Shown here piece after piece: positions 21,588 through 31,668 of a stretch of DNA of 64,000 nt (its first letter is position 1; every line of letters begins with the position of its first letter). Source of the DNA: Reticulitermes speratus (Eukaryota > Arthropoda > Insecta > Blattodea > Rhinotermitidae); NCBI GenBank assembly GCA_021186555.1, contig JAJKFL010000005.1:10753178-10817177 (forward strand), in the 5' to 3' direction. The translations under genes were made by a program, and so were the position numbers. The notes beneath the pieces are model-generated. The model had not been told where the DNA came from. It worked only from the letters and a program-made list of their open reading frames with translations, and did no database searches.

Positions 21588-21832
21588 GGTACGCGGTGGC
21601 GCAGTTGGTTGAGGCACTGCGCTACAAGCCGAAAGATCGCGGATTCGATTTCCAACAGACATGAGGACCAGGGATATCTCCTGGGGGGTAAAGGCGGCCA
21701 GTGCTTAGGGCTGACAACCTTACCACCTTCGTGTGCCAATTGTCTTGAAATCTGGGAGCCTCAACCTCCTGGAACCCTTAGAGCCTGTCCAGTCCTGTAC
21801 AGGGATTGCTTTATCTTTTACCTTAAATTCTG
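21588..21832 (+). mobile_element. SINE family D copy
   Basis: Head ACGCGGTGGCGCAGTTGG (A-box) and GGATTCGATTTCC (B-box), then a body with a deletion relative to 48803-49125. The end contains CTGGGAGCCTCAACCTCCTGG, then CTTTATCTTTTACCTTA. Confidence 0.85.
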
Positions 21833-22439
21833 AGCAATTTCCGACCATTGCTTTAAATTAATCTTGGACACCTTTGTTCAGGAATTAACAGAAGTAGTGA
21901 GAACGTAGGACAGATCACTTTCTTTGCAATAATTTCAGAAAGATTTGGAAGAGAGGTCCTTGGTATTTTAAGATGAGCCTTGTGTGTCAAGAAATATTTT
22001 CTGGAGGTGCAAGGCTCGTTTAGAAGTTGCAGGTTGGCATTTCCAGACTTAAATTGCAAGGAAAGGCGAACTCTAAATTCTCGGCGCGTGCAGGGTTTCG
22101 TGTGTAATAATGCTATCCTGACAGCAGCTATGTCCAGAGACATGATGAAAAACACTGCCTGTATGAAAAAGTTCACGAAATTGTGGGATATAATATGGCA
22201 TTTTTCGTAGTCACCACTTTTAGCAATTCAAATATTGCACGATATCTATAAATTCTTAAAACAAACTTTATTAATAAATTTTTCCACGCGTAATATTACC
22301 TAATAATAACGTAACAATAAATCTATTACGATCCTTAATTAAGAGCCACGCCAAGAAGACGTGTGTAGGAAATGACTTGCGGCAACACGTGTTCTTATCC
22401 TCGGCATCAGAAGTAGCTGAACGAGCAGCTTCATGATCT
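21833..22439. other. No recognised feature
   Basis: The opposing open frames at 21853-22176 and 21980-22210 have no recognisable motif. Confidence 0.35.
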
Positions 22440-22592
22440 AGCGCTTTGCCTGCCAGTCCCTCTGAACGGAAGGCTGCTTGGGCCCCAGAGCCGGTCTGGG
22501 CCAGTGAAGAAAGATCCTTGTTTCTGGTGAGAATCGAATCCTGTTCATCGTCTGTGGCCTAGTCAGCTTATTGACTCAGCTATTACAGTGAT
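22440..22592 (-). mobile_element. tRNA-like SINE relic
   Basis: Minus strand: TAGCTGAGTCAATAAGCTG (A-box-like), then a B-box-like GATTCGATTCTCACC, then a body with GGCCCAGACCGGCTCTGGGG similar to family E bodies. Confidence 0.55.
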
Positions 22593-22634
22593 TAAATCTC
22601 GAATGTCTTGCAATTTGAAGGCAGCAAGTTGCTA

Positions 22635-22945
22635 GGCTACCCAAAACCTAACTTAACTCCATGGAACAGAGTCCTAGAAGCTAACATATCCTCAGCTAGT
22701 CAAGAAATTCCCCGCATTTTTTGGAACCCGAAGGTTTATTGCAGCATTCACAAGAGCCCACCACCTGTCCCTACCGTGAGCCAGATCAATCTAGTCCACG
22801 CCTCATCCCACTTCTTGAAGGTCCATTTTAATATTATCCTCCCGTCTACACCTAGATCCCATAGCTTACGTCGTGCCAAAGGATCAGTGCAAGTCCGAGG
22901 CCTTGTGAAATGTTTCGTAACACAAGTCTTTACGGAGAGAATTTG
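22635..22945 (-). pseudogene. Non-LTR retrotransposon 3' end (family L1c), copy 4
   Basis: Minus-strand 3' segment. From the left it shows the terminal TCCATGGAACAGAGTCC, then GAAATTCCCCGCATTTT, then the complement of the W-x-A-L-V-N region and of GGAGGATAATATTAAAATGG. It matches 63120-63420 along its length by eye. 5'-truncated. Confidence 0.7.
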
Positions 22946-22949
22946 ATAA

Positions 22950-23112
22950 CACCTCACCCAACACCCTGGCTGGAAGACCACCCCTTGTCGGCTGTCCGAC
23001 ACTGCTTATTCAATATATTCGCAGCTACCCTCAACATATGGAGGCATTTCCTCCATCCGCAAACTGAGGACGCGCTATGTCATTGTGACAGGGGCCCTCT
23101 TTTCACAGAACC
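22950..23112 (+). repeat. Dispersed repeat of cockroach type
   Basis: The frame at 22910-23116 reads EDHPLSAVRHCLFNIFAATL and then HPQTEDALCHCDRGPLFTEP. I remember closely similar peptides as repeat-derived strings in cockroach transcript sets. No transposase or reverse transcriptase motif is present, so its class is unknown. Confidence 0.45.
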
Positions 23113-23605
23113 ATAACCTAGGTTCGCGAAAAGCGGTTCCGCTTAAGGCATTTGTACTGTCTGCGTGTGTCTGAATTTATTAGGTTCGAGGATTGCGTAA
23201 CAGCGCTTTCGGAACCACGTAGGTTATATAGGCTTAGGAACGAATGGCGCAGGCCCTGTGAATTGTGGATCGCTGTAATATAGGCTGACAAGGCGACAGA
23301 AACCGTCTGTAGGCCAGTGTCAAGCAGGCCTGGCCAACACTGCATCATGACGTCCAGTGCTATGTTCTGTCTAGCTTCGGCTGCAAAAATGCTTTGATGA
23401 AGTCCACTCAGATTCCGTTGTGTTAAGTACCAAATTAACAAATTCCGTGGAGTGAAGTCCTTTTTTTTGGAAATTGGTAGCCTTCCGCCTGGTGAAGACA
23501 TTGCCCGCGTTTTGTACAACTTGAAGTTCATGACGGTGTTCACACCAGTCAGTCACCAAGACTCATGCAGATGAGTACACTGCACAACCTGCCTGAGGAA
23601 GAAAG
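23113..23605. other. No recognised feature
   Basis: A 141-codon minus-strand frame (23118-23543) has no domain I recognise; I do not call it a gene. Confidence 0.35.
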
Positions 23606-23619
23606 AGGCTATTTTAATG

Positions 23620-23771
23620 AGATGTGTTCAAAAATCACCAACTAATGCACATAAACTTTTCAATAGTTTATTCTGGGGTATTTTAAGAATAAACTATTGA
23701 AAAGTTTATGTGCATTAGTTGGTGATTTTTGAACACATCTCATTTGAAAATGCACGGTAGATACAACGTTA
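23620..23771 (+). mobile_element. Foldback element FB-6 (short hairpin)
   Basis: AGGCTATT(T/G)TAATG at 23606-23619 and 23772-23785 is a 14 bp target duplication with one mismatch. Arms of about 55 bp carry CACCAACTAATGCAC and its complement around a 12-15 bp loop at 23675-23690. The tail GAAAATGCACGGTAGATAC follows only the right arm. Length 152 bp, no hammerhead-like core. Confidence 0.9.
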
Positions 23772-23785
23772 AGGCTATTGTAATG

Positions 23786-24384
23786 TTCTCCTGTCTTTCC
23801 TAGAAACATATGGCTAATGCGGTTACACTTACACGCATTCTTCAAACTTGCAGTAGAGGGCTGTGATTGCTCAGCTTCACGCTGCAGCTACTTTATCCTC
23901 GGAAAAAGAGCCGCTCCTTACGCATTGTGTAGGGGCTATTTGGGCACCAGACGACGATTTCTGTCGTACAACCCTGCAGCATAATATATACGTAAGCTGT
24001 TTTGAAAAGTCCCTACATATTTCAACCCCGATGTGCCATAATCAAGGGGCCGTTCAATACAAAGGAATGTAGATCAAATACACCAGTCTAGTTATTATGT
24101 CGTCTATACAGAAGTGAATAAAATATTAACGTTAAAATTCTAAAATACATAAAATTAATAACCACAACTTTACAATTTTTAATTGTAATTTATGTATGTG
24201 GCTTCTCCTCTATGAGTGGTACATGTCTGTCCATGCGGTTCTTAATTTCATGGCTCTAATAATTTTAATCATTACTGTTTTTCACCGTCCATTTTCTGGT
24301 GTTTCTAACCTTGCCTCTGCTCAAATTCTCCATAAGTCATCTGTAATAAATAGCATATCTCAGACAACAGCAGTAAAGTTCACC
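23786..24384. other. No recognised feature
   Basis: AT-rich, with short frames lacking motifs. Confidence 0.35.
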
Positions 24385-24721
24385 CTATTACTTGCCATAA
24401 AGGCACAGAAGGGGAGTAGTGGTATAGCTGTATTCACTCTCAACCTGGGTGCTAGATAGGGGTGAGTGGCCAAAGCCACGCTCCGGCCGCTTTACCCCCG
24501 GGAAAGAGGGCCAATTTTTATTGTACAGGAGGCTGATTGGGGTCCGGGGCCGATCTGGACAGGTATGGAAAAAATAAAATCTCTTGCCTCCACTGGGGTT
24601 CGAACCCGGCCATTGCTAGGAAAGTACAGGGGATTACAAACAGTGGTATAGCTCTATTCACTCTCAACCTGGGTGCTAGATAGGGGTGAGTGGCCAAAGC
24701 CACGCTCCGGCCGCTTTACCC
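24385..24721 (-). mobile_element. SINE family E with duplicated 3' segment
   Basis: The right part has the B-box region (GGTTCGAACCCC on the minus strand, near 24597-24610). From there to the left runs the family body. The segment 24418-24494, from GTGGTATAGCT to GGCCGCTTTACCC, is repeated almost exactly at 24645-24721. The second copy stops abruptly at CTTTACCC, so it is probably a separate 5'-truncated SINE copy next to a longer one. Confidence 0.75.
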
Positions 24722-25101
24722 AATTATAACAATTACGAAACTACTCCCTCTCACTGTGTGTGTGTGTCCTTCCTCTGCCTTATGTTCAAGTCTGTTTTAG
24801 CACTTTCTTGTCATATAGTTTCAAATTCAGTTTTTCTCTTCAGTGAATGACCAACTTTGGTACTTATATAAAATCAAGTAAAATTAAACTTGTAACATGT
24901 ATTTAGATTTATTAGACAGGAGACGGGTAGATTAAAGATGTTGAACCGAATTTGAATAAGCATTCTTAGAAACTAATTTTCATCTAAGTCGTTTTAAGTT
25001 GTTACTCTCGTTTCAACTTCGCCACTTTTTAGAAGTTAGTTACTTGTATTATAATTCGCCCTGCAATCTGGCGGCGAGCCGAGAACACATAAACAAGGTT
25101 T

Positions 25102-25562
25102 CACACTGTTGACACCGTGCATCTTCGTCATATTAAATTAAGTTACAGACCAACTGATGCACACTAAAACCAATTTTTATGTAGCTTTATTAATTAATAC
25201 TATTAACAACCAATACATATACAAATTCTATATTACTTAACAAAATCGTTTATTTTACAGCCTTTAATACCACGATCCCACACGCCAGCACTTCCGCAAT
25301 CTACCATCAACAGTACTTTTACAATTTTACAACTTTTAACGAGTCTTTGTACAAGATTTTAACTTATAATATATAAGTTTTTAAAGTGCCGTTAGAATGT
25401 TTAAAATCATGTATATGAAGTGACTTTAGCTTTCAACAAAAAACCCCCTGACGATGATCCTAGGATCGAAACACGTGTTGGGGTATAATTTTAACAATTT
25501 TAATAATAAAGCTACATAAAAAGTGGTTTTAGTGTGCATCAGTTGGTCTGTAACTTAATTTA
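25102..25562 (-). mobile_element. Foldback element FB-7 with intact hammerhead-like motif
   Basis: ACATAAACAAGGTTT (25087-25101) and ACATAAACAAAGGTTT (25563-25578) form a 15-16 bp target duplication. Arms are about 80 bp: TTAAATTAAG...GACCAACTGATGCAC on the left, complement ending at 25562 on the right. They enclose about 280 bp of single-copy AT-rich interior. The tail is at the left: ACACCGTGCATCTTC at 25123-25137. The right arm carries the hammerhead-like motif; the left arm is too short to include it. Confidence 0.88.
25443..25484 (+). ncRNA. Hammerhead-like ribozyme motif, all stems paired
   Basis: ACCCC (stem I), CTGACGA, one extra T, GATC-CTAG-GATC (stem II), GAAA, stem III ACA-CG-TGT, cleavage-site T, GGGGT pairing perfectly with ACCCC. 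Stems I and II have different sequences from those at 6375-6419 and 19111-19155 but are equally well paired. Confidence 0.6.
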
Positions 25563-25606
25563 ACATAAACAAAGGTTTTTATGGCTTTTTATGGCATTCA
25601 TATTCG

Positions 25607-25850
25607 TGCACTAATTGTTAAGATTTCAAGGAAATACCAACAAATGCTCTATATTACAATATAAAGTTTTTACAACTAAAGCTACGTAGCTACATTTTAT
25701 ACAAATATTGATGTACACTCCCTGAGGATGACCTACAAAGGGCGAAACATGTCGACGTTGTATGCTTTAGTTGTAAAAACTATTATATTGTAACTTTATA
25801 TTGTTGTATAGTGCATTTGTTGGTATTTCCGTGAATTTTAATAAACAATA
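25607..25850 (-). mobile_element. Foldback element FB-8, decayed
   Basis: Arms AAGGAAATACCAACAAATGC (from 25639) and the complement GCATTTGTTGGTATTTCC (to 25832) extend inward over TTTTTACAACTAAAGC. A variant tail TTCGTGCACTAA lies at the left (about 25610-25621). A hammerhead-like motif at 25717-25758 has CTGAGGA, stem II with one mismatch, and GAAACATGTC, but stem I is poorly paired. I find no clear target duplication. Confidence 0.7.
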
Positions 25851-27060
25851 GTCTCATCGTCACTGGCCGTTAGAATGTCTTGTTCTGAAGAACACGTGGA
25901 GCGCATGATAATATTACAAACAGGAAGATAAAACTCATAGACATGCCTGGTCCATTGCTGGAATACTTTGCGTGAGAAATAAAGCTTCGTTCGAAATAGC
26001 GAGCTTTACATCTGATAGTTATGGGGTGGCTTGTGAGAAAGGGGGGAATGGGGGAAGTATACAAAAGTTTTTTTGAAGGCACGTGGCACAGATCGATTTG
26101 TTTTCGCTCTCGGATTTCGGTTAGATGGACACGTGCTTGGGCTAGAGGGACAGACAATTCAGACGATGCACTGAAAATAAATATTGGCGGTCTGTCCGTT
26201 TGAGGATCCCGCGCTGACACTGCTTCTGGGAAATGGACCACGCAGACTGTATAGTAAGACACTGAATTCTGTCAAGGAACTTTATTTCTGTTTGGCAGTT
26301 TTGTACAGTGAATTTTTACAATTCTCTTAACCGGCTATTTACTCTATTCAATTGTAAAAACTGTCTTAAATTTCTATGCATGTGATGAATTTAATACACT
26401 GTTTATTCCGGATGAAAATGTCGTGGAGCGTGAGAAATGTTATCAGAGAGAGTAACTTGCAGTAAAGTAACCACATTTCTGTTCCTTGTCCCAAACTAAT
26501 AAAGCAGGCAACATTCTGTGTCGTTTCAAACTTTGTAGCAGAATTCTAAGAGCCAACACTTGCAACACAAAGTCTGCTACTGAGCTCGACTCAGAGCAAT
26601 ATAAATCCAGTTCACAGTACAAACACTTATTGCCTTAAGACCATATAATTTATTTCTGTGTCAACGCTTCCTATGTTTCTTCTTCAAAAATACAGGGTGT
26701 TCGAAAATACTCGGCATCATTTTATAGGCGTATTCCGTACACAATACAAATATGTATTCTGTGCAGACATGGGTTTCTGGAGCCTTAGACTTAGAATCAG
26801 CCTGTTGTACTTTAAAGAAGAAGGATAAAATGTTGTTTGTAAAACTGTCCACAGGAAAGTGTTTATTTACAAAATGCAGATACCATCATTACAGATTAGG
26901 TCTACTGTTTTGGCAGCACCAGAATGCAAGATATGACATGTAGGTCTAATGCAACATTGAGGCGCTTTTTCCGGTCTTTTCAGCCATATGTGTCGACTTA
27001 TTTTGTACTGTCGTAATGTACTTTATGCGTCTTATGCATACAAAATATTTTATTACATTA
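25851..27060. other. No recognised feature
   Basis: A 130-codon minus-strand frame (25870-26262) shows no motif. CAGGGTGTTCGAAAATACTC at 26694-26713 looks like a single transposon terminus, but I find no partner. Confidence 0.35.
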
Positions 27061-28200
27061 AAATTTGTATTTTAAGTGCATATTGTTGAGACTAGTAAAA
27101 TAAAAAGGCATCGACGTGTTAATTAATGTTAGAGCCTCGTTTTTGAGAACAGGCTGCACCACGAGAATGTGAGGATGACTCAGATAGAGGGACTGTAGGA
27201 GACTCATCAATATCCCTTGCACATCCCAAAATAAAAATAAATCTTCTTTGCTCATATGTAGAATTCACACGTATTTATCCTTTGTTTTTTTTTATAAAAA
27301 TTGACGATATGGTGAAAAAAAACTTGGCACTGTACTAAGTGTCAGAAACTGGATATTTCGGAGTTGTACATGTGTATCGTGGAAAATGAAGTTAAATTCA
27401 TCAAATAACAGGAGGTGGAAGGCCACCTACTTTTCGTTCTCACCTTGTCAAATCTATTTCTAAGTTCAGAGTAGTAAGATAACTATGTAAATCCTACTCA
27501 TGTATACGCTGCTAGTCAGTGTAGTAGGCTAATACGTTTATTCCCGATTGGTGCACAACTTCATGACAATAGTAAGTACTATTTATGCACTGCCATAAAA
27601 AACACTAAAAAATTAACATTACAGGCTATTTGGCAGCGAAGCAACATATATAGTCTCTAAAATTATATAACATATATGCACAATGACAAAGTTAATAATG
27701 CACGTGTATTCTATATGTACGATTTCTTGACAATTACAGTACATTATCTTCACATACCTCTGGTGTTTAGGGAATTGGTGGGTGTATCAATTGGAGAGAG
27801 ATCCATGTTACTTTATGACCTGTTTTAACTCGTTCTAACACTGTACTGAAGTACGTGAGGTTTGTTTACCTCCCTGTGTGAATTTGTTGATGCGGAAAAT
27901 TCTCCTGATGATGTCTTTCTAGAGGTCGAAACCTGTACAGGTGTGTAGTTTTGCCAGTATAATTTTAAGTTGCGTTCTGATGGTTTTAGTGTTATTTATT
28001 AATTGAAGTTATAAAAAAATAACCTATAGATACAAATGGGAAAATATACTGTAGGAATATTTCACATTGATATTCATACCGTGCATTTTATTATTAAAAT
28101 GATAGTGTTGGCTGCCACCGAAACATGTCGCAATATAGAGTGATTTTGTAATAAGTTTTAAAAATTATTAAATGTATGGTGCATATTGTTGAAAACTTTT
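27061..28200. repeat. Scattered relics of the hammerhead/foldback family
   Basis: Three pieces are visible. GTGCATATTGTTGAGAC at 27077-27093 is like the arm-end block. At 27899-27941 the sequence TCTC-CTGATGA, an imperfect stem II (GTCTT/AGGTC), then GAAACCTGTA, is a decayed hammerhead-like motif. At 28079-28205 the string ATACCGTGCATTTT (tail in minus orientation) is followed by CCACCGAAACATGTC and later GGTGCATATTGTTGAAAAC. No complete element can be drawn. The rest of the stretch is featureless. Confidence 0.5.
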
Positions 28201-28542
28201 AGACAGTAACATTTAATATACTGTAGGGTTTACTCAAACATATGTTTGCCTGCAGATTCAACACCCAAGTTCTGCGTACCTGTTTTCAAAGGAAATAATG
28301 TACCAATTAATTTACACTCTCTTCACACACTTACTTTTGTGTCTTGTACCAATATTCATTGAATAGAAAGAACGTATTTAAATAACATAATTTTATTTCA
28401 TTCTTAGCCTACTGCAGATTGTGGCGGTAGAGAAGTCGTTGTGTATTTTATCATTTATGGTATGAGCGCAACGAATTATGTTTTAAATCAGACGGAATTC
28501 GTCAAGTATAAAACAATATTATGTTAACTATTATGACTGTGT

Positions 28543-28805
28543 GCCGGTCCCGATGGCCGTGCTGTCCAAGGCTTAATTCTGCGGTCGCTTAATAGCTGGG
28601 ATTGCGGGTTCGAATCGAGCTGTGTATACGAATGTTCGTCTTTCGTGTTTGTTTTTTCTTTGTGTAGGTAGCGGCCTCTGCGATGGGGTGATTACTCTTT
28701 CAGAGGAATCCTGCCGGGTGCGTGTGTCTAATTTTGTGTGATTTATATACCTCAAAACCAGGCGGTCTAAGCACGATTTTTGCTGTAGAGCCACAAAAGA
28801 AAAAA
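28543..28805 (+). mobile_element. SINE family B copy
   Basis: Head GGTCCCGATGGCCGTGCTG (A-box region) and GGGTTCGAATCGAG (B-box), then GTTTTTTCTTTGTGTAGGTA, CTCTGCGATGGGGTGATTAC and GAGGAATCCTGCCGGGTGCG. The tail region (CCTCAAAACCAGGCGG) is a decayed form of the family tail. Confidence 0.8.
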
Positions 28806-28835
28806 GAAAATTCCACGTTTGCATTTCTCCTTACT

Positions 28836-29215
28836 TATCAAGCATTCAAATTGCATCCATATGGCTTCGTAATGTGTTTAGATATTTAACATTTTTGGCC
28901 TTTCTAGCTGTACCGTATTTCTTGTTGTCTCGTGAACGACACTATTTTTGGAAAACGTGTTTGGCGTAAAATATGTGTTTTCATTTGCTACACAGCTCTC
29001 TTTCTGAGGCTTTCATTTAACCCAAGAAGAATTAAATGAGATTTCGTCTTAAATTTACATTGGTTTCCACGTAAAATATCTATTTTTTTTGTTTTAAACT
29101 ACAATTGAATTTTGTGTTCAGAGTTTAGTAAAATTCCTCAGTAAAAAAATTTTAGAAAATATATCCAATTGGAGTCGATCTGCTACATGCGGGCGGATGG
29201 ACATATCGGATATTT
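28836..29215 (+). repeat. Dispersed repeat R570, partial copy
   Basis: Aligns by eye with 33396-33760 and 49630-50010: GAACGACACTATTTTTGGAA, CCAATTGGAGTCGATCTGC and TACATGCGGGCGGATGGACA are landmarks. Non-coding, AT-rich, with a terminal GGACAGACAGAC-type microsatellite in the better copies. Class unknown. Confidence 0.65.
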
Positions 29216-29924
29216 ATGACGAATTTAAAGTCGGGTTTTGCATATGTACTGCCTCAGTGTCTAAGAGAGCTTAAACCCCCCCCCCCCCCCATAACAAGGC
29301 GTTGCTCCTTTCTGTCCGGATTGTCGCACGCATTTAAAAATCTCAGACATGGAGAGAAATTACTTGTATCCGCTTTCTACCCTCTGTTGTTGTTTCTCTA
29401 CGTAACAGACACAACACTTTTAACATGGCCCCTTATATAAAAATCCAGCGGGATTACACGTCAGGCGATCTTGCAGACCATGCAATTGGACCACATCGAT
29501 CTACCCATCGTTCCGCGTATTATTGAAAAATTTGCCGACAGCAGTGGGATAAAGAGGAGACGCTTCATTGTGCATGGACCACATACACGCTGTATCGGAA
29601 AATTCTCTAGTAGTTTTGGAGAGCTGCTGTGCAAAACTTTACGATAAACTAGTCATGTTAGCCTATACTAGACAACATGAGGACCTACAGTGTGTCTCCT
29701 ATGATGCATACTTACACAGTGTTATTAGTTTTGAGACGGAATATTTTCATTTATTTGACATTAGCTCAGAAATATCCATTGTGGTAGCCCGTGAGGGCGT
29801 CACGAGTAAGTCTGGGCGTGGTTTCTGAGGAGCATCAGTGATAAAAGAACAGCATTACCAGCACATTGCTATAGGAGACACTGGCAAAAATTTGATGATT
29901 CGCGGAAGTGACTGTTAGGATGGA
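29216..29924. other. No recognised gene; poly-C run
   Basis: A run of about 16 C at 29275-29291. The 86-codon frame at 29568-29828 shows no motif; it may be part of the Helitron-like element that follows, but nothing proves it. Confidence 0.35.
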
Positions 29925-30690
29925 ACACTATCTAACACCTGACAAAGAAACCGAAGCGCAGCGCAAAAGACGAAAAGCTAATAAACGCAAAGCTATGTTC
30001 CGCTTTGAACGCGGAGCTACTCCGGCAAGCAGAAGCTGACTTTGTAGCTCAAGATCTTGATGAAGAAACAAATGACATGATCCTTCAGAGCGTCCAAACG
30101 AAATGTTCATCACTGACGAAGACGCAAAAATGCAAAGAAGGCGCGAACAGAAAAGCTCAAGGGCGGTACGAAGAATAGCAATGCAATCTGAAAAAGACCG
30201 TCAGTCCCTTCGAGAATTGAACACAGAGCGTCAGTGCATTCGACAAAAAACTGTGCGAAAACACCCCAAGTAAGAATAAATATGCCACAAGAAGAAGCGC
30301 TGATAATTTGAGAGCAAAACACTCGGCGCCACGCAGAGAAAAGTGCTGAAATGACGCCGGAAGAACGCATCTAAGCCCCAGAAATTAATGCAGGACAGCA
30401 AAGAGCTTCCAGAACGCGGCGTGCACAGCGATTAGTGGGTTCTAATACTGCACTATAATATACATACATACACACATACATACACACAGACATACATACA
30501 CATTATTCGGAATTCCACGCTAACCGCGGGAACCACTACGAAAGATAACACACACACAACATTCTTCAGGTTTCCACGGTAATTACGTAAATGATTGTGC
30601 CTTGCCTGCACGGGTCGCGAGGTTTGTACGGTAATTATATGTAAATGAGTGTGCCCAGCCTGCCCGGGTCGCCGGGCACCAGCAGACTAG
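29925..30690 (+). mobile_element. Helitron-like 3' end with coding remnant
   Basis: The 3' end shows a perfect 7 bp hairpin TGCCCGG-GTCG-CCGGGCA at 30661-30678, then 8 nt, then CTAG at 30687-30690, followed by T. This is the hairpin-plus-CTRR ending of Helitrons inserted at A|T. Upstream lie two or three diverged ~55 bp repeats with TTTCCACGGTAATTACGTAA. Before that are frame-shifted pieces of an arginine- and glutamate-rich frame (ETEAQRKRRKANKRKA near 29955; DAKMQRRREQKSSRAVRR near 30120; MTPEERI near 30350). A related end lies at 51870-52239. Rep or helicase motifs are not seen, and the 5' TC end is not located. Confidence 0.65.
30452..30512. repeat. ACAT/ACAC microsatellite
   Basis: TACATACATACACACATACA-type simple repeat inside the Helitron-like element; the same stretch appears in shorter form at 51934-51950. 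Confidence 0.8.
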
Positions 30691-31057
30691 TTACGTTATA
30701 CGTACATTGCCTGTTTTGTTATGATACTAGTGCGAATTTCTCTTGCTTAATCAAAGTCTTTATGTCACTCAGATGTTAATTAGATTTTAATTATAGATGT
30801 TAACTTTACAGGACCCATAAATTCCTCCTAGTTTTAATTATCCTAGTTTTATAATTAGTTTTAATTAATTTATTTGTTAATCAATAAATGTGTAACAATT
30901 CTCAATATTTTAAAATTATCTCGCCACCATCAACTCGGATAGAGGTATTGTTGGTTATATCGCTGTAATTTAACCTAAGGAAAGTTCTTCAGAAGTACGG
31001 CAGATTTCTCCCAAAACATGCTGTATATCATGTCACAATGGAATGAGTAGACCAAAG

Positions 31058-31292
31058 TTAGGTCTACTTATTCTTAACCTCGCTGCTAGATGGGATAGGT
31101 GGTCAACGCCACACGCCGGGCACTTTACCCCTGGGAAAGAGACACGGTAACCATTGTAGAGGAGACTATGTAAGCCTCAGGCAAGTCCGAACGGGTATGG
31201 AGAAGAAAGAATCTCTTGTCTCCACCGGGATTCAAACCTCGCTGCATCCAGCCCGTAGCAAGTCTGTATACCACTCAGCTATTCCGGTCCCT
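31058..31292 (-). mobile_element. SINE family E copy
   Basis: Minus strand: GGGACCGGAATAGCTGAG and TGGTATACAG (A-box region), GGTTTGAATCCCGGTGG (B-box), then a body ending at the left in CTAGCAGCGAGGTTAAGAA. It has the same order as 37195-37436 and 24385-24640. Confidence 0.82.
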
Positions 31293-31590
31293 AAAGTAGT
31301 AAAAGGCTAGATGAATTTATGTTCCATATTAATGAAGTCCTACATTGATATATTTTGAAATCATACTCTTGTATTTTTACGCATTCTACAGTTGCTTTAC
31401 TGAAATTTCTTTTTTCAAATATGTAGTTTAATTTTAAACACAATTTGTGTTGGAGAGTGGTTGCTTCAGTTGAAATATGTAATTAGTTTTTTAATAACCT
31501 CAGTGCTTAGGAAAAACCTTTTTAATATATATACATATTTATTTATAACATTCTTAGTATTTATATATATATAATATATATATATATACA

Positions 31591-31668
31591 CAGGGCATAC
31601 ACAAAAAAATGGTGCGGTTTTAATAGTGAACACTATTAAAACCGCACCATTCTTTTGTGTATGCCCTG
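31591..31668. mobile_element. 78 bp near-perfect hairpin MITE
   Basis: Arms 31591-31628 and 31631-31668 (38 bp each, one mismatch) are separated by two bases and start CAGGGCATACACAAAA. TA-rich sequence lies on both sides, in keeping with a TA target duplication as in mariner-type MITEs, although the flanking TATATA repeats prevent proof. If transcribed it would form a microRNA-precursor-like stem. Confidence 0.75.

Noticed and set aside
23118..23543. 141-codon minus-strand frame
   Set aside because: No motif found and no repeat relation; too weak for a gene call.
25870..26262. 130-codon minus-strand frame
   Set aside because: No domain; the opposite strand has an equally plausible frame at 26021-26203.
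26694..26713. Single transposon terminus CAGGGTGTTCGAAAATACTC
   Set aside because: I could not find an inverted partner within several kb or a target duplication.
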